DNA of 64,000 nucleotides from Hermatobates lingyangjiaoensis (GCA_026182355.1 JAPFBL010000319.1:62001-126000), one strand, 5' to 3'; shown: positions 30,701-46,395, counted from the stretch's first letter. Notes: a model not told the origin generated them from the sequence alone. Translations and numbers: made by a program.

Positions 30701-33700
30701 TCCTTGGGAAGAGAGGTAAAACTTATATGAACCATTTAGTTACATTTGTCATAATAGAATAATACTAGGAATAGGATTGCAGGGTTGAAGTCATTAGAAG
30801 CAGGACATTTCTGGTGTGAGGAGTTGGATTCAAACAAAGAAAAGATAAAATAAGTAGACACTGATTTCTAAATATTATGTTTAATAACCTTTTTCATAGG
30901 CTTATAAAACAGAGCAAATATAGAAAATAACACAATCATATTATCAATATGATTATATTGATATACAATTATACAATCAATATTGATTGTACTATTTGTT
31001 ATATAGCACATGTTTTATAGGGCTATGAAAGAGGTTTTAAATAAAAACAGAAACGTTGGCAATGAGAGTTTAATTTGAACCTGAACAACTGACAGAGTTC
31101 TGAAAATTTTTTTGTTTTATATATGTTTATATATGTATATTTGTGCAAACTAGGAGCTGATCTCATCCAAGCATTGTTAAATAGCAAAGCAGATTCTGCA
31201 TTCACGATCTTTTTCAATAATTGCTCTTACCAAACCAATTTTCTAAGATGTAAAGGAAAGCTTGAGTTTTTTCGTATATTATAGTTATAGTTAGTTCCTT
31301 AATATACAGTTTTAGTTGTTAGCTGTGTTATTCAGTACAGTATGCCCATAGGAGAAGTGTTGTTTTTAGAGCCTATACATCATAGAAAAGTGGTTAGGAA
31401 AAGAGAGAAATTATTGAAAAAGATCATGAATGCAGAATCTGCTCTGATATTTAACATAAATATATTTAAAAAGTATATGTCATATTTTACCTTGTGAAGT
31501 TGTAAGAAGAACTTTTACTATTTTCTAAAGCATTTTTTCATTCAGAGTTTCTTAACTCATAAATTAATTCGCATACTTCTTATGATTTAATATATTGTTC
31601 GACAAGTTCCGGTGCTCACAATTCACCATCTTTAGGAATTGAAATTAGGAATTAATATAACATTATGAATACTATTACTACTAGACATTATAACACAACA
31701 GAGGTTTCAAAATACGGCTTAGGGAGTAGTGTCAGGTTGTGTTTCACTAGAAAAGGCCCTATATTTTAAAATGCCCTTTATGGACAAAATCCTATAGAAA
31801 ATTGGAAAAGTTCTCCACACAACTTAACAATATATTATATATATAACTTCATGATAAGATTTCAAAATGAACTCGTTAATAAAAAATTATCCTTTAAACT
31901 ACGGAAAGAAATTCGGAAATGGGATTAAGTCACGTGATATTAGACCTTAATTCCATTTCTAAACTTGTTACTGTGATTTAGACGTTGATGCTACATATTA
32001 TGCATTCATTTTATGGAATATTTTAGTTGATTTTTTTCTCTCTTCGATTTGTTAAAACAAGCATTTATTTGAGCTCTGATAGATAGTTTTTACATTTATT
32101 TTATTCATGGCTTCATGTTGTGGTGTTGACTCCACAACAATAACAAAGTGTTATATTAAATTATAGATTGTACTATTGCATTTATTAAAATTGCTTTTTG
32201 CAAGATACTTATTATGGCAGAAATGTTTGATTTAGAGTGATGAACATAATCAGAATTGCTTATCAATAAAGTTCTTATCAAGAAATTTTCGAGTCAATGA
32301 AGTGATATACATATCAGGGACAATTACTATCTTTTCGCTACAATAAGTGCAGAATTTAATTATATTCTTAGTTTAACTGTATTTAGATTAGTTTATAGTT
32401 AAGAACCACCTAGCCAGAATATTGACAAGAAAGGAATGTGATTTTGAGAAAGTTTGGCATGTTAAAGGTGTGTCTGAGATGTGAAACATATCTGGAGAAG
32501 TCAGAATTGAGTTTCAATGAGAAAGCTCAATCATTTTGATGTATCATTTGATCAAATGATCTAGTTAATCCAGTTGTTAAGAATGTAGACTCAGTGTTCT
32601 ACTTGACAGTCTAGGAGAATTGACCGCTGCAGAAGTTAGTCATCAGCAACAGTTTATCACCACACCAACAGATCACCTCAGCTGTTGATTTATAGTCAAT
32701 TTATCATCAGTCAATGGGTATAATATTTTAGATAAACTTTTTTACTTTTTTCAGTGCGATAATTTATAAAATTATGTCTTAACGATCCAATTCATGAAAG
32801 CATTTAAGAACTTCTTAATTTTATTAGTTCGCATTCATAAGTTAGTTTAGAATTATGTTATATTCCCAGTATTTCCAAGATTATGTGATTTGAAAATGAC
32901 CTTTTACATCTCGAATTTCTACTGCTGATAAAAGCATGAAAATTATAAAAAAGAAACGTGTAGAACTAATTGTTATAATATACCAGATGAACCCATGAGT
33001 GGCAACCAAATGTGTTTTCCGAAATCAGTTACCAAATGTCAACTAAGTTTTATCTATATATAGATTAGTTATTTAAACAACACCTTAGAAAAACTTCCAT
33101 TTTTTTTATTTATCAATAAATTGTTAGGTACAGTCTAGTGAAATGTATAGTAGCGAGGAATAATTTGCTATAATCTGCTCCTCTGATGAGTTGGTATGGA
33201 GATTAACTGCTGTAAATTAATAGCAACTGCAGTGAACTGAAAGTGGCGACTTTCCTGAACCCCTTTAAAAATATTAAATGTCTTATTTGTTGAAAATACG
33301 CAGTAATATATGTCTCGACGTTTGATTCAAATCAGTGCTTTTTGTCCAAGTCATTGATTAAACTTGATCTGATGAATCCATTTCTATTAACTATGTCTTG
33401 AGACTGTCAAAAGATCCATCATTTGCATAAGGCTGGAGCCTAATGCACAGAAGACTTCAATCTGCACACAAAAAAAAACAACTTTCAAAAGTGGTTGAAG
33501 AGACAAAGAAAACATGAAAGCACACAAGTCATTGAAAGGGAATATATTTATATGGTTATATAGAGGTATGAACATCTATAGTTATAAATTAACGCCAATT
33601 CAAGTCAGCCAGACAAAATGAGGACAACACAAACAACCAGTGAAGAAGGGATTCAAACCAGCCTTCGCCTTTGACGAGGCAAGCAACATTACCGAAGAAA

Positions 33701-36700
33701 CCACCGAGATGCCCAAAATACCTTGTCCAAAAACTCATCAAAACGCAAAAAAATTATAATATTTTAGAGCATTTAATAGTATATTAAACAATATTATTGA
33801 GGTCTCGAAAATCATTGATTTGTTGTACCTGATATTCTTGAATTATTAAGAGAAATATCCCAAAGTAAATGTTTTAGCTATTTAAAAAAAAATGTATAAA
33901 AACAATCAGTGAACCCCTAGACGTAGAGACCAAAAATGTAAGGAAGAATTAAAAAAAAAGTTGTAAAGAAAATTTATTTTACAACATGTGTTGCGATGGC
34001 AAATAGGAACTATACCTAAAATATAAATAATTGTATGAGTACTTTTGTTAATTACTTCCAAAAGTCTTTGAAGTCAGTTACTACCTGTTTATTACCTTTG
34101 TATTTTTTTTTTTAATAAAAATGTAGAACTTAAAAAGATTGAATTAATCAGTAATAGAAATGTGGTTTTTCCAATTTTAGAGTGTTTCTAAGTTTCCTAT
34201 GGGGTTTTAAGGTATTTCTTATTTTTTTGCCATCATTAACTAGAGTTACATTATTTTTTATTTACTCATTAAAACGGACTCGCCTTTATCTAATATTTCA
34301 AATAGAAAAACATTTTTATTCTTCAATTTTTAATCATTTTACCCAGGAGAGCGTAACATGTTTGTTGCCAAACGAAATCACGCATTACTGTATTTAGCTT
34401 AACAGCCAAGGAAATTAATTTATACTGACTATCATGTCAATAGTTCATACCATAATGACATATAGTACTTCATGGATGAGATTCACTAGTTAGTAATGAC
34501 TGTAAAAGGGCATATTGCTGCCCTGCACTGCATATTTAACGGGCTATTACTGGTTATTGAATTAAAAAATCAAAACATTTTGAGCTAAAAACTCAATTAT
34601 GCCAACTCTAAGTGGGAAAAAGCTCAGGGGACTCGCAATTTTCCAGTAGATCCCCTGATTCTAAAGTGCATGTCTACTTATTCAAAGCTGTTCCACCGGC
34701 TAAAGATCGTCGAATGCACCTGGTAAAAGGAAGGGGGGTTAGCCATTTTATCAACGAATCTAACTTACAACTAAGGGAAAATTTAGGAAGCCCTTCTGAA
34801 GGATTGTAAGAGGGTTGAATGCACATTGATGTAGATTACAAAAATCGGCACTACGGTATCCGGTCCAGTCAAGAAATAATAACCTTTTCAAAAAAGTGGC
34901 TGTATCAAAAAAGGATAAACGTTCTGGTTGAATCTCCAGTTTACCGGAATTGTGCTACAGCTGTGTGAGAAGTAGGATCTTCTCTCGTGTTACTTATAGC
35001 CCTGCAGCCCCTACCAAGTATGCATGGATCAGCCATCAGTGTGGACTGAGCAAGAACATGACTGATTTCCCCTCTGGCGGCAGGCCCTGAATCCCGGGGT
35101 AACGAGGTGGACCTTTTCGGCTGGCACGACTACATCATATAAGCAAAAGGATTGGGTTCATTTATCATCTAGGCCAATTACACACTTGAAATTCTATAAC
35201 GAGCCAAAATACAATATTATGCATACTTGAAATAATCACATTGATAACTGTGTTATTTTTGCTGTTCATAGAAAAAATATTACAATAGTTAAATTAAAAT
35301 TCAAATTTCAAGACATCTTTTTATTAACTGTCAAAATCAAATGAAATTACCTTCTGAATTTGGAAGTTTAAAAATTATTATTTTGTTTCCTATTAGTGTT
35401 TTATGAATTAAAAAGAAATATATACTAATATATTGAATCAACAAAGAAATTTGAATCTTCCTATGCAAAATTTAAATATAATCATAGTATTGGTTTGTAT
35501 GAAATAACTTTGTATTTATTCACTATACGACTCTAAATGTAAAATATTTACACTATTTTTTTTTGCAATGTTGGCTACGTTAAATCAATACGGTTATATT
35601 AAATGCGCCTATATATATCCAACGTGAGAGCTTGGTGTCAGTTAATTAACTTCATTAGCTTATTTTTTTTAAATTTCTCTTTTTATAAAATTTATTTTTC
35701 TATATTTTTGAATTTTTTTACTTTTATATGTTTCACTTTTTTTGTAAAGATATTAGTTTATTGATTTAGTGTTTTACAATCAAAATAAACTTTGCTTAAA
35801 ATGATGGACATTTTTTGTTCTCTTTTGAATACGCTGGTAATAGTATTAACAATTCTGCAAAATCAACCATTGTGTCACTAGTTAAGCAAGTTTGGTCTTC
35901 TCTTTTTATTTTCTCTAGCCGTATTTTAACCCTTTATCTATATGGTTAATTTTTTTAACTGGCTTAGTTAACTAATAAAGCCAAATATTTATTTTTGTAA
36001 TACTCTCAAATTGTTATTGAAGCTTTTATCGGTTTCAAGAATAGATGATCAATTTGACAAATTTATGTGAATTGAAAATAGAAAAAAGTTAAGTTGAGTA
36101 AAAACGATCCTAACTTTTCATCTGATAAGGGCTGAACTGAGTTAGCTATAACCGAGTCAAGCACCATTTATAAGATATTATGTGAGGAGTCCTGATAAAA
36201 GATATAACTATTTCACAAAAGTAAGCTGAAAATAGAACGACCTTAAGTTTACAACAGCTTCCATAACCTAATTTGAACTAGTAAACTGCCTGCAAGGAGC
36301 TGGTCGGTTGGCTTTCCAGAGCTGATGGCTTTGGGAAATGAAAGAGATATAATTTGCTAGCACTCTTTTATCTTGGAATGTATTGGGTACTACAGTCACT
36401 ACTTCTCCTGTTCAGTGAAAACAGCTTTTGTATCAAAACGAGATTACGAAACCCCTAGCAGCGGCGGTTAGTACACTCAGGCATCCTACGGAGATGTCAG
36501 TTTTGTGAACCCATACTAACCGTCGAGCTCACTCTAAACACCAGCAAAGAACTGGAAAGGGAATTAAATACAATCATACTCGTACACCTAACAGTAACAT
36601 AAAAGCTCTCTTAGAAAACTCAGCCACCATGAGAATTTTGTGGTATATCTGATGAAATCGATTTTTCAGTGGACGTATGAACCCAGCATATGAACTCTAT

Positions 36701-38994
36701 ATATTTCAGTCTATGAAATATGAACTCAATCTATACCTTTCTTTTGCATGTATAGACATTTCGATATATCTACAAAAGAACTCAGCATATCCTCCAGATA
36801 TTAAATAATTTAATGCGTATATCTTTGTTTTGTGCTTATAAACATTTAAACATCTGAACATTAACTCATATACTATGAATCAATATACATATTTCTGTTT
36901 AGCATTTATTGACATTTGAATGTATGAACATTTGAACTCAAATTATTAATAAATCAATGCATTTATATTTGTTTTGTGTGTATAACTATTTGGTTATATG
37001 AATATATAAATTTCAGACGTTAATGAATGAAAACATAAATTTGTTATTTTTCTATGTTGCTTTTACAACTGGTGTAATATTTTCTCTATATCTTTAAATT
37101 AAACACATGTTCTTATATACAGATTTCTTGGTATCTTTTTTAACTTATTTTTTGGGGTTTTATATTATTAAATTACTGAAATAAAGAAAATGCCTGTGCA
37201 AGTTACACAAATTTAAAACATATAAAGGTGGTAAACTCTTTTGAATTGATACTAAGGAAAATACCTTTCTTTGAACAACATAGTTGAACTTGATTTCTCT
37301 ATTATAGTTCTGAGTATAATTAGAACTCTATGCTTTCATTGTCTTGAAAATGAATTGCTACTATAAAGGAATGAGTGACTGATGCCTAAGTCTGTTCCCG
37401 AGAATCGTTCTCTGATTCAGAGAGATGTGTTATTACATCCAATAGAACAAGAGAGGAATCAAACACCTCGGGCTGTCTATAGCCAAGGGTAGCGCGCAAT
37501 CATCTTAATCGTACTTAAAACAATTAGCATATATCTTAGAAATTAATAACAAACAAAGAATTAAAAATCAGTTACATTGTAATATATTCTTCAATATATT
37601 TTGTATTAAACTTAATTATTTTCTTATTTATTAATTCTATAACAATAACTGGTAGCAGTGAGCTGCGATACGAAAGTATCGCATAAACAAAATAAATAAA
37701 ATAAACAAACACCCATTAAAAGTGCTTCCCAGGATCAACAAAAGTGATATCTTAATGACTTTTAAACCAATGTATAGGAAAAATAGTTTCAATTAACATG
37801 TTTTTTGTTTCTTGTTCTATCAAACCTTTTGATAGAATTGTTTTCCCATTTCATATTGTGGTTTGATCATTGATCAAATATATATATATCAAATGATCGA
37901 ATATATATATATTCGACAGTGAACAACCATTCATACCCTCTCTCCTTTGATAGTTCCTGCACTTCCAGCAATTGTGTTTATCGTCCATACAATGTGACTC
38001 ATTCTACGTGGGCCTGACTTCCACGTCACTTAGCCTCCGTATGAATGGTCACAGGTCATCCGATGGTCAACGCAAGCAGCTGCCTGTTGCCACCCACGCC
38101 AGTCTCCATAACCTTCCCTTCAACGATTGCTTCAGGGTTAAAGTATTAAGAAAACTCTCAAATGATGACACCCAGACCACTCTAAGGGCTTCTGAGGAAG
38201 CCTTCATTTGGTTATTGGGTGCAAGAAATTCCCCTGGTCTAAATTTAATCAGATGATTTTTTTTTTCCCTCGTTTAATTTTAGTTTTATGTTTTTTTTTC
38301 CTTTCCTTTCCCTTTTTTACTTTTCTCCTTCCTTTAACTTAAATATCACTTTTATAATTTTACTTACTCACAGCCTAAACAGGTTCACGTTGGTAAGATG
38401 GCTGCACTGCGTGTCATTGTATCGCGCCAGTTTACATCGGCCAGTGGACGCATTTACGTCTCCGTTCCTTCATTCTTTCACCTTTTATTTTCTTTCTTTC
38501 TACTCTCCTGAAGACGGCAAGACGCCGAAATTATCGAGATTCGTGAGTGTTCGTCCTTTTTCTTGTGTTCTCTAGCTGTAACTTTAATTATATATATATA
38601 TATATATATTAATAAAAGATTTCACATAAACACGTGAAATAACAATCAATGATCAAACCACAATAAGAAAATGGGAAAACAAGATTAAGATCCTTCAACT
38701 GTAACAAGCGGTCTTCGTCAGAGTCAAAAACCCAACTGAAAATTTGGGTTTTTGACTCTCTCAAACTGTCAGTTTCAAACTGAAACCCAAACTGTCAGTT
38801 AGGTTTTTGACTCTGACAAAGACCGCTTGTTACGGTTGAAGGATCTTAGTCTTGTTTTCCCATTTTCTTATTGTGGTTTGATCATATATATATATATATA
38901 TCTTCTTCCCTTCTTCTCTCTGACGACGAACTTCAGTTCGAAATATCGACCTAGTAAGTTTTCTGGCTTCATCTATTTGTTGTCTTTTTTCATT

Positions 38995-39040
<46 letters not shown>

Positions 39041-40448
39041 AAATAAAAAACGAAGGAAACACACAGAAAGACGCAGACATAACTCACATCGATATTTCGA
39101 CAATCGTCGTCATCAGGAGGTGCGAAGAGCGAAGAGTCCCGCAGGAAGACAGGGCGTTACTGAACTCGGAAACCGCAGCCAGTACCCCACCACTTACCAC
39201 CAAGCGGGGGAAGGGAGGGAAGGAAATGAAGAGCCAAATTAAGACGTAAAAGGAACGAGTAAAAATTATAACTATAAAAAATTATAAAAAAGTAGATAAA
39301 TCAAATTAAAATTAATAAAAATAATAAATAAAAAGTAAAATAAAAAATAATAAATAAATAAAAAATAATAAATAAATAAATAAATCATAAATAAATTATC
39401 GGTTGAGGTTGAGTCCGGGGGAAGAGCGAGCATCAAGTAAGCATATGTATGCCTCCTCTGAAGCTCTTAGGGTAACTTTATTGTTGGATTCGGGGATCTG
39501 TTTCAGGATCTGAACCCTGAAACAGTCATTGAAACTGAGTCCATGCGAGTTCGCATGGATGGCTACAGGATAGTTACTGCGTTGACCGACTGAAGCCCTA
39601 TGACCATTCATACGAAGGCTCAACTTATTAGAAGTTAAGCCAACGTAAAAGGAGTCACACTGAGTGCAATCCAGTCGGTAAACACAGTTGCTCGAGGTAC
39701 AGGAGGAATTGACCTGAACCGGGTAGGAACTATGGTGGAGAGGGGAATCGAAGGAAGGATTAGGATTTACAATCAGGCAAGTTTGACAGCCACGGCGTCC
39801 ACATTGTTTCATTCCAGGAACAGGATTGGAAGGCTGAGGGGAAATATGAGAGAAAATGCTTTTTAGATTGGCAGGTTTACGGTAGGAAATAGAAGGGGAC
39901 TCAGTTTTTTATGGACTCAGTTTCAATGACTGTTTCAGGGTTCAGATCCTGAAACAGATCCCCGAATCCAACAATAAAGTTACCCTAAGAGCTTCAGAGG
40001 AGGCATACATATGCTTACTTGATGCTCGCTCTTCCCCCGGACTCAACCTCAACCGATAATTTATTTATGATTTATTTATTTATTTATTATTTTTTATTTA
40101 TTTATTATTTTTTATTTTACTTTTTATTTATTATTTTTATTAATTTTAATTTGATTTATCTACTTTTTTATAATTTTTTATACTTATAATTTTTACTCGT
40201 TCCTTTTACGTCTTAATTTGGCTCTTCATTTCCTTCCCTCCCTTCCCCCGCTTGGTGGTAAGTGGTGGGGTACTGGCTGCGGTTTCCGAGTTCAGTACCG
40301 CCCTGTCTTCCTGCGGGACTCTTCGCTCTTCGCACCTCCTGATGACGACGATTGTCGAAATATCGATGTGAGTTATGTCTGTGTCTTTCTGTGTGTTTCC
40401 TTCGTTTTTTATTTTATTGTAAAAAAGTCCGCTGGACCGTTTCTTTTA

Positions 40449-40493
<45 letters not shown>

Positions 40494-42685
40494 CAGTATC
40501 AGTTGGACTTTGACGAAACTACTTGTTTTGGTTGAAAGATCTTAGTCATATTTCTGATTTATATTTATTTTTATTATTTTTAATTTTAAATTTTATATTT
40601 AAATATATATAAATAAAATAATATACATTTATATATATAATAATATATAATATAAATATATATTTATTTATATTTATACTTTAAATTTTTATATTATTAT
40701 TATTTTATTTATTATATTATTTTTATATTTCTATTCATATTTAAGCTGATTATGATAAAAAAAATTATTTGAATCAAAGACAAATCCAGATTCATTCCTG
40801 TCAATGTAGACTCAAAATAAGATATTGAAATATTTTTTTAACTCGAGAAAATAAATTTACTCGAAATAATCAGACTTTGTAACAAACTGTTAGCGGACCT
40901 CCAGTTTTTAATACTAATATAGGGATTCTTGAAAAACTCATGAAATCTATTAAGAAAAACATGTTAAAAGAAAAATTAACATGTGTCAAATCATTTCGAA
41001 ACACGACTTGAGACATTTGCTATATCAAAAATGGCTATTTTTCAAAGCAACAAACAAATTTTATTGTATTGTTTATATAAAATCCTCTTTAAATTTTGAA
41101 AAAAAAAATATTAAAAAGAAAAATTATTAGTCTCATATTCATTAGTGTTCACAGCAATGATATTCATAAAACTTAAATTTATAATTTGAATTGATTATTT
41201 TCATGAGTATGCACTATTCATTTCAAATATTGTGCTTGACAAAAGCTCGGTGAGGACTGATACTGTCTGTACTGGCTGGCTACAATGTCAGGAACTTCTA
41301 AATTGACTCTAGGTTGATAAACTTTGATAAGAAAAAAAAAAATTAGAATCCTGTTATAGAACCAACGTGGGCCAGGCTAGCTCAGTGGTTACGTGCTGGC
41401 CTCTGAACTGATAGGACCGGGGTTCGATCCTCACCTGGCCCTCGATTTATTCACGCGGGAGGTGAATAAATCTGAGCGCGTTGTCCCTCGGAGAAGGACG
41501 TTAAACCGTCGGTCCCGAGCCTGTACGATGTCAGGTACTCGTTAAAGATCCCTACTCTAAATACATTTGAGTTAGGCAAAATTTAGTACTCCCACTGTAG
41601 AATCAATCTTCATTGTGTGGTATCACAAAGAGCCAATGCTCGGCCTACGTGTGTTCCCTTGTGGAACTGCCACTGCAACCTAACCTAACCTAACCTATAG
41701 AAACAACACCTACATATAGTAAGTGACTATAGTAATAGTGGCTCCTACATAAGGAAAAATGGACATTAATTAATAAATGATTTCCACTTCTCCAACACTA
41801 CAGGCCAAAACCTAGAAGTATCCGGCATTGGAAACAAAAAATATTATGATTATAATTTCTCTACAGAAAATCAAAATATTGTTTTTGATATTCAAATAGG
41901 AAATGCTGATATTTTAATAGGAAAATAAAAAAAATCATCTTCTAAAATTTAAGAAAAAAAATTACGATCATTTTACAAATAAGTACAATAATATCAACAA
42001 CAAAAAAAATAAAAATTTACAAATAAGAACAAAATTGGATTAAAGCTGAATCCACTTAGTAAATGAAAAAGTGTAGGACAATTAATGAAATATGGTTTCG
42101 AATAAAATATTGTTTTAAAATTAACACAGTTAATTGTAATGCCAGTAATTTTTGTATATTTGAAATCTGCCAAAAAAATCTTTGTTAAAAAGCGTTAATC
42201 AAATGAATATGAAACATCCGATCCCGTGCGTCATTTGTGAATGGTTAGAGTCATTTGTTTTGGTTAAAAGTTTGTATAGTGGGCGAATTATCAAAGAAGC
42301 AGAGAAAAATATGCTGATAGACTTTAGTAGTTGATATCAATGGGACAGAAATAGTCAAGCACGCGTGCCAGAGTGTAGGAATCATCACCTGTCGGGACAT
42401 ATATAAACGCATTCTCCTTGGGTTTTACTCATTGACTCTAAAAGAAATCGCTCTGAAAATATATTATGCTTATCAATCAGTTATAGAGTTTATTTTTTTT
42501 TAAAAAAAAACATTCCAACATGTAAGCTTTAACCACTTGTTTGATTTATATGTATAAGAAGATTTCACAATAAACACGTGAAAAACAACATCAAGGTCTA
42601 AACCACAGAAAGAAATCAGAAATATGACTAAGATCTTTCAACCAAAACAAGTAGTTTCGTCAGAGTCCAACTGATACTGATGTAC

Positions 42686-42722
<37 letters not shown>

Positions 42723-43055
42723 ATGATCAAACCACAATATGATGGGAAAACAAGACTAAGATCTTTCAACCGTAACAAGCGTTCGTCAGAGTCCTACAGC
42801 TAGTCTAAACTAACATCCTAAGACAGATCTTAGTCTTGTTTTCCCATTTTCAAATTGTGGTTTAATCATTGATTGTTGTTTCACGTGTTTATGTGAAATC
42901 TTTTTATATAATATATATAATAACTGATACTGTTGCAGAGTCACCGCCCTGCTTCCACGGGACTCTTCCTTTCAACTCCTGATGACGACGTTGGTCAAAT
43001 ATCATTATTATTCTTGTCTTTCTGTTGTAATAATCCTTCGTTATTGAATTATTAG

Positions 43056-43088
<33 letters not shown>

Positions 43089-46000
43089 TCAATATCAAAC
43101 CACAATATAAATGGAAAAACAAGATTAAATCTTTCAAACCGAACAAGCGGTTTTCGTCAGAGTTCAATGAACCCTGAGACTGACTCATTTACTAAACGGA
43201 CTAACATCTTACTGAACAGTTCGTGTCGTGTTGATTCAGACTACAGTTGTTGTAAAATCCACATACTTTTTTTCTTTGTAAATAATTTGTAATGAATTAC
43301 TTATTTTCTGTTTCAAAATTTATACTCTGCCTATGAAAAGTTTTAAATAAAAACCGAAACGTTGGTAATGAGATTATTTGAACCTGAAGAACTGACCGAG
43401 TCCCGTATAAACTTCTAGTTTTGTTTCTATTCCACGGTCGATACTTTTATCAATATTTCTATATATATATAATATGTATATATATATACATTGGATTAAA
43501 ACTGACCGATGTTTTTTGTATCGGTCAGTGGACGCATTTACGTCTCCATTCCTTCATTCCTTCTCCATTTTATTTTCTTCTTCTCTCCTGAAGACGACAA
43601 GACGCCGAAATGATCGACATTCGTGAGTGTTAGTCCTCTTTCTTGTGTTCTCTAGTTGTAACTTTAATTATATATGTATAAACCAAGATTTCACATAAAC
43701 ACTCTGACGAAGACCGCTTGTTGCGGTTGAAAGATCTTAGTATTTTCTTCCTTTTCATATTGTGGTTTGATCACTGAAAAATGTATATATATACTTTTAC
43801 GTTGATAAAACGACATGTTAATATACTTTTAGTTGAAAACCCAACCTGAAATCGGACAAATAAAAGTTCAATATAGATATAAAAATAAAAATAAATAAAA
43901 AGCAAACACACACAGTCCCTACATTTCGATTTGAACCGTCATCAGGAGAGATAAGAGGAGGAAACCAAGTACACTGGTGCAAAGATGGTCTCTGTACCAG
44001 TGCACTTGGTTTTCCTTTCTTATCACTCCTGATGACGGCTCAAACAAAAATGAGAGACTGCAAATGTTTAGTTTTTATTTATTTTGTTTATACATATTGG
44101 TATAAGTCGGCAGATTTTCTTTCAAAACAAATATTGTATAAGTTAGCAACTGCTTCTGTACTCACGATTGTAGTCCAGAATACAGAAAGAATACCCGAAA
44201 AAAAATCAGACGACGAGAGCTAAAAATATGAGTGCAGAAGCAGCTGCTAACTTCAACAATGCATAATATACGTGTATATAATGCACCGCACCTATGCAGA
44301 CATTTGCGATATTTGTTTATCATTCCATCTAGAAAAATAAATGTCCACAAAGGACCAGAATTGTCAGTGGCCGAATATTACTTTATTGTTATATAAAATA
44401 AGGTAATTTAAATGATTTAATACTAAATATTACATTTGTTATAGAAAAATTAAAAAAAATAGTAACTGCTTATTAATTCTTTAATATTCATTAATAATTC
44501 AATAATTCATTAATATGAGTCAGTTACATCCACTGGTACAAATCTCTATTGCCTTCAATAGAATCCAACTTTTGTATGTATGGCTGGGCTTTCACAGAGT
44601 TTCTATGTAACTATCAGGGGCAGTATATGTTTATTTATTTGGTATATGAAGATTGTTTAAAAGTAGGAATTGACTATAATACATATTATACGTCTATGTT
44701 TTTGGAAAATGATGATTTTATAAAATCAGAAATTTACATTTTTGACTAATACATTTCAATATATTTATTTATTTGCAATAATTATTGATCTGCTGTAGGA
44801 ACTATAATAGTAAGGACATCCTGTTCATAATCGCCCGTAAATATAAAAATAATTTTCCTTGAATTTTTTAATTTTGTTAGTTCAGTCAAATTGTGTTATT
44901 TTATTAATTAGAATCTAAAATTTAATTTGTTTTATACAATTTGATTAAAAAAAAATTTAAAAAAATTAAAATAGTTTAGAATAAATAAACATTACAATTA
45001 AAGGAGATTAAAGTGTTAGCATAGCATGGATGACCCCTATAGCTTAGCAGCTGAAGCTTTAAGATATGTGGGAAGGTCTTATACAAACATGAGAGGCAGA
45101 AGCGTGGGAACGTCCACATTGAGGATACCTGGGACAGAAGGTAACCATGGGGACATCATGGTGCAGACCGCACACTTATCCGCTTCGAGATTAAGCAAAC
45201 AAACAATGCACAAGAATAGCAACATATTTTTTTGCATATATTTTCATTTCTTTAGAATTTCAGTTTTTTCTTCCAAATAAACAAACAGAAAAAAATTATT
45301 AATTTTTTAAAACAAATAAAAAGCAGATGATTTAAAGAAATGAAGTGAACACTACAATGCCATTTCTTTTCAGCCAGTGATTACAAATAATTGTAATTTT
45401 TCATTAGCCAATACATATCTGAACAAAACTCATGCAATATTTTATAATTTCTTTCTTAATCCGGTGAATTAGTTAATTCAAAATATAATTATTGAATTCA
45501 TAAAAAAAAATAATATAAAAGCTTACATACATGTCAATAGAAAATAAAATTAACTTCTAATTGGCATTGATTATATTTGAAATTTTTGAGTCAAAACTTC
45601 AACTTAATTTGTTCTTTAAATTATACAGCCTCTGAAACCGACCAAAAGTGCTCGAACTCCACTATATGAGGTATGATAGTTTGTCCATTTCTTAATTGAT
45701 CTGGAAATAAATGATTCCAAATTTGAAATTTTTTCACACCAATCATAGAAACAGATAAGTAAACATGTTATCAGTAAAAAGATTTGACATAAACACGTGA
45801 AATAACAATCAATGATCAAACCACAATAAGATCTTAGTTTTGTTTTCCCATTTCTTATTGTGGTTTGATCATTGATGTTATCAAGTAAACATGCCTCAAA
45901 ACAACTTCGTAAGAAACTGCCTAGAACTCATATTAATTACGATTATTATTGTAGCTTTCAATCTTATTTAAATAAAGTAAGAAATTATGAATTGTAAAAA

Positions 46001-46395
46001 AAAATCAATTTTAATTTTCTGATGTCATAATTACTTCTAATTTTGTGATGGTTTTTGAGTTGTAAGTAAAGAGATCAATAAAACTTTATTAACAAGCTAC
46101 CAAGGTTATGGGTAATTAAAAGGAATTCAACTTAAAAAGATATATTTTCGTTTCAACTTCTCATAATAAAGAATGAAAATTTCGTATTTCACATTATCGC
46201 AATAATAACATAAGAAGATTATTCATTTTTGTATTGAACAAGGCTGTAGTCATAATAAGACTAAAAGAGATATCATGTTAACAGATATTGATAAAATGTT
46301 AACCAGAAATATTAGAGATCAACAAATATTTCAACTTATAAAAAAAATTCTAATTTCTTCAAAAAAGGTACGAGTAACTAAGTATGAAATTGGAT

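Larger units (their letters stand above)
39037..40418. mobile_element. Penelope-like element, head-to-head inverted 5'-truncated pair, family B
   Basis: Arms 39037-39544 and 39911-40418 are both 508 bp and about 99% identical; I saw three mismatches. Each arm contains the last part of the endonuclease, an (ATAA)n-rich stretch, a 3' UTR and an outward-facing hammerhead-like motif. The 366-bp middle belongs to the left, longer, minus-strand copy. The right copy is truncated at its 5' end. (TA)n lies at both outer ends. High arm identity indicates a recent insertion. Confidence 0.85.

Noticed and set aside
38827..39249. Long frames rich in Ile-Tyr repeats (also at 26.2-26.6, 46.3-46.9, 53.4-54.6, 57.1-57.4 and 60.0-60.7 kb)
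   Set aside because: These are translations of (TA)n microsatellites joined to PLE ends. The same DNA is open on both strands because of the palindromes. They are not proteins.
41369..41441. A functional tRNA gene
   Set aside because: The acceptor, A box and B box are good but the anticodon arm pairs poorly and the sequence continues as a SINE body with dispersed copies.
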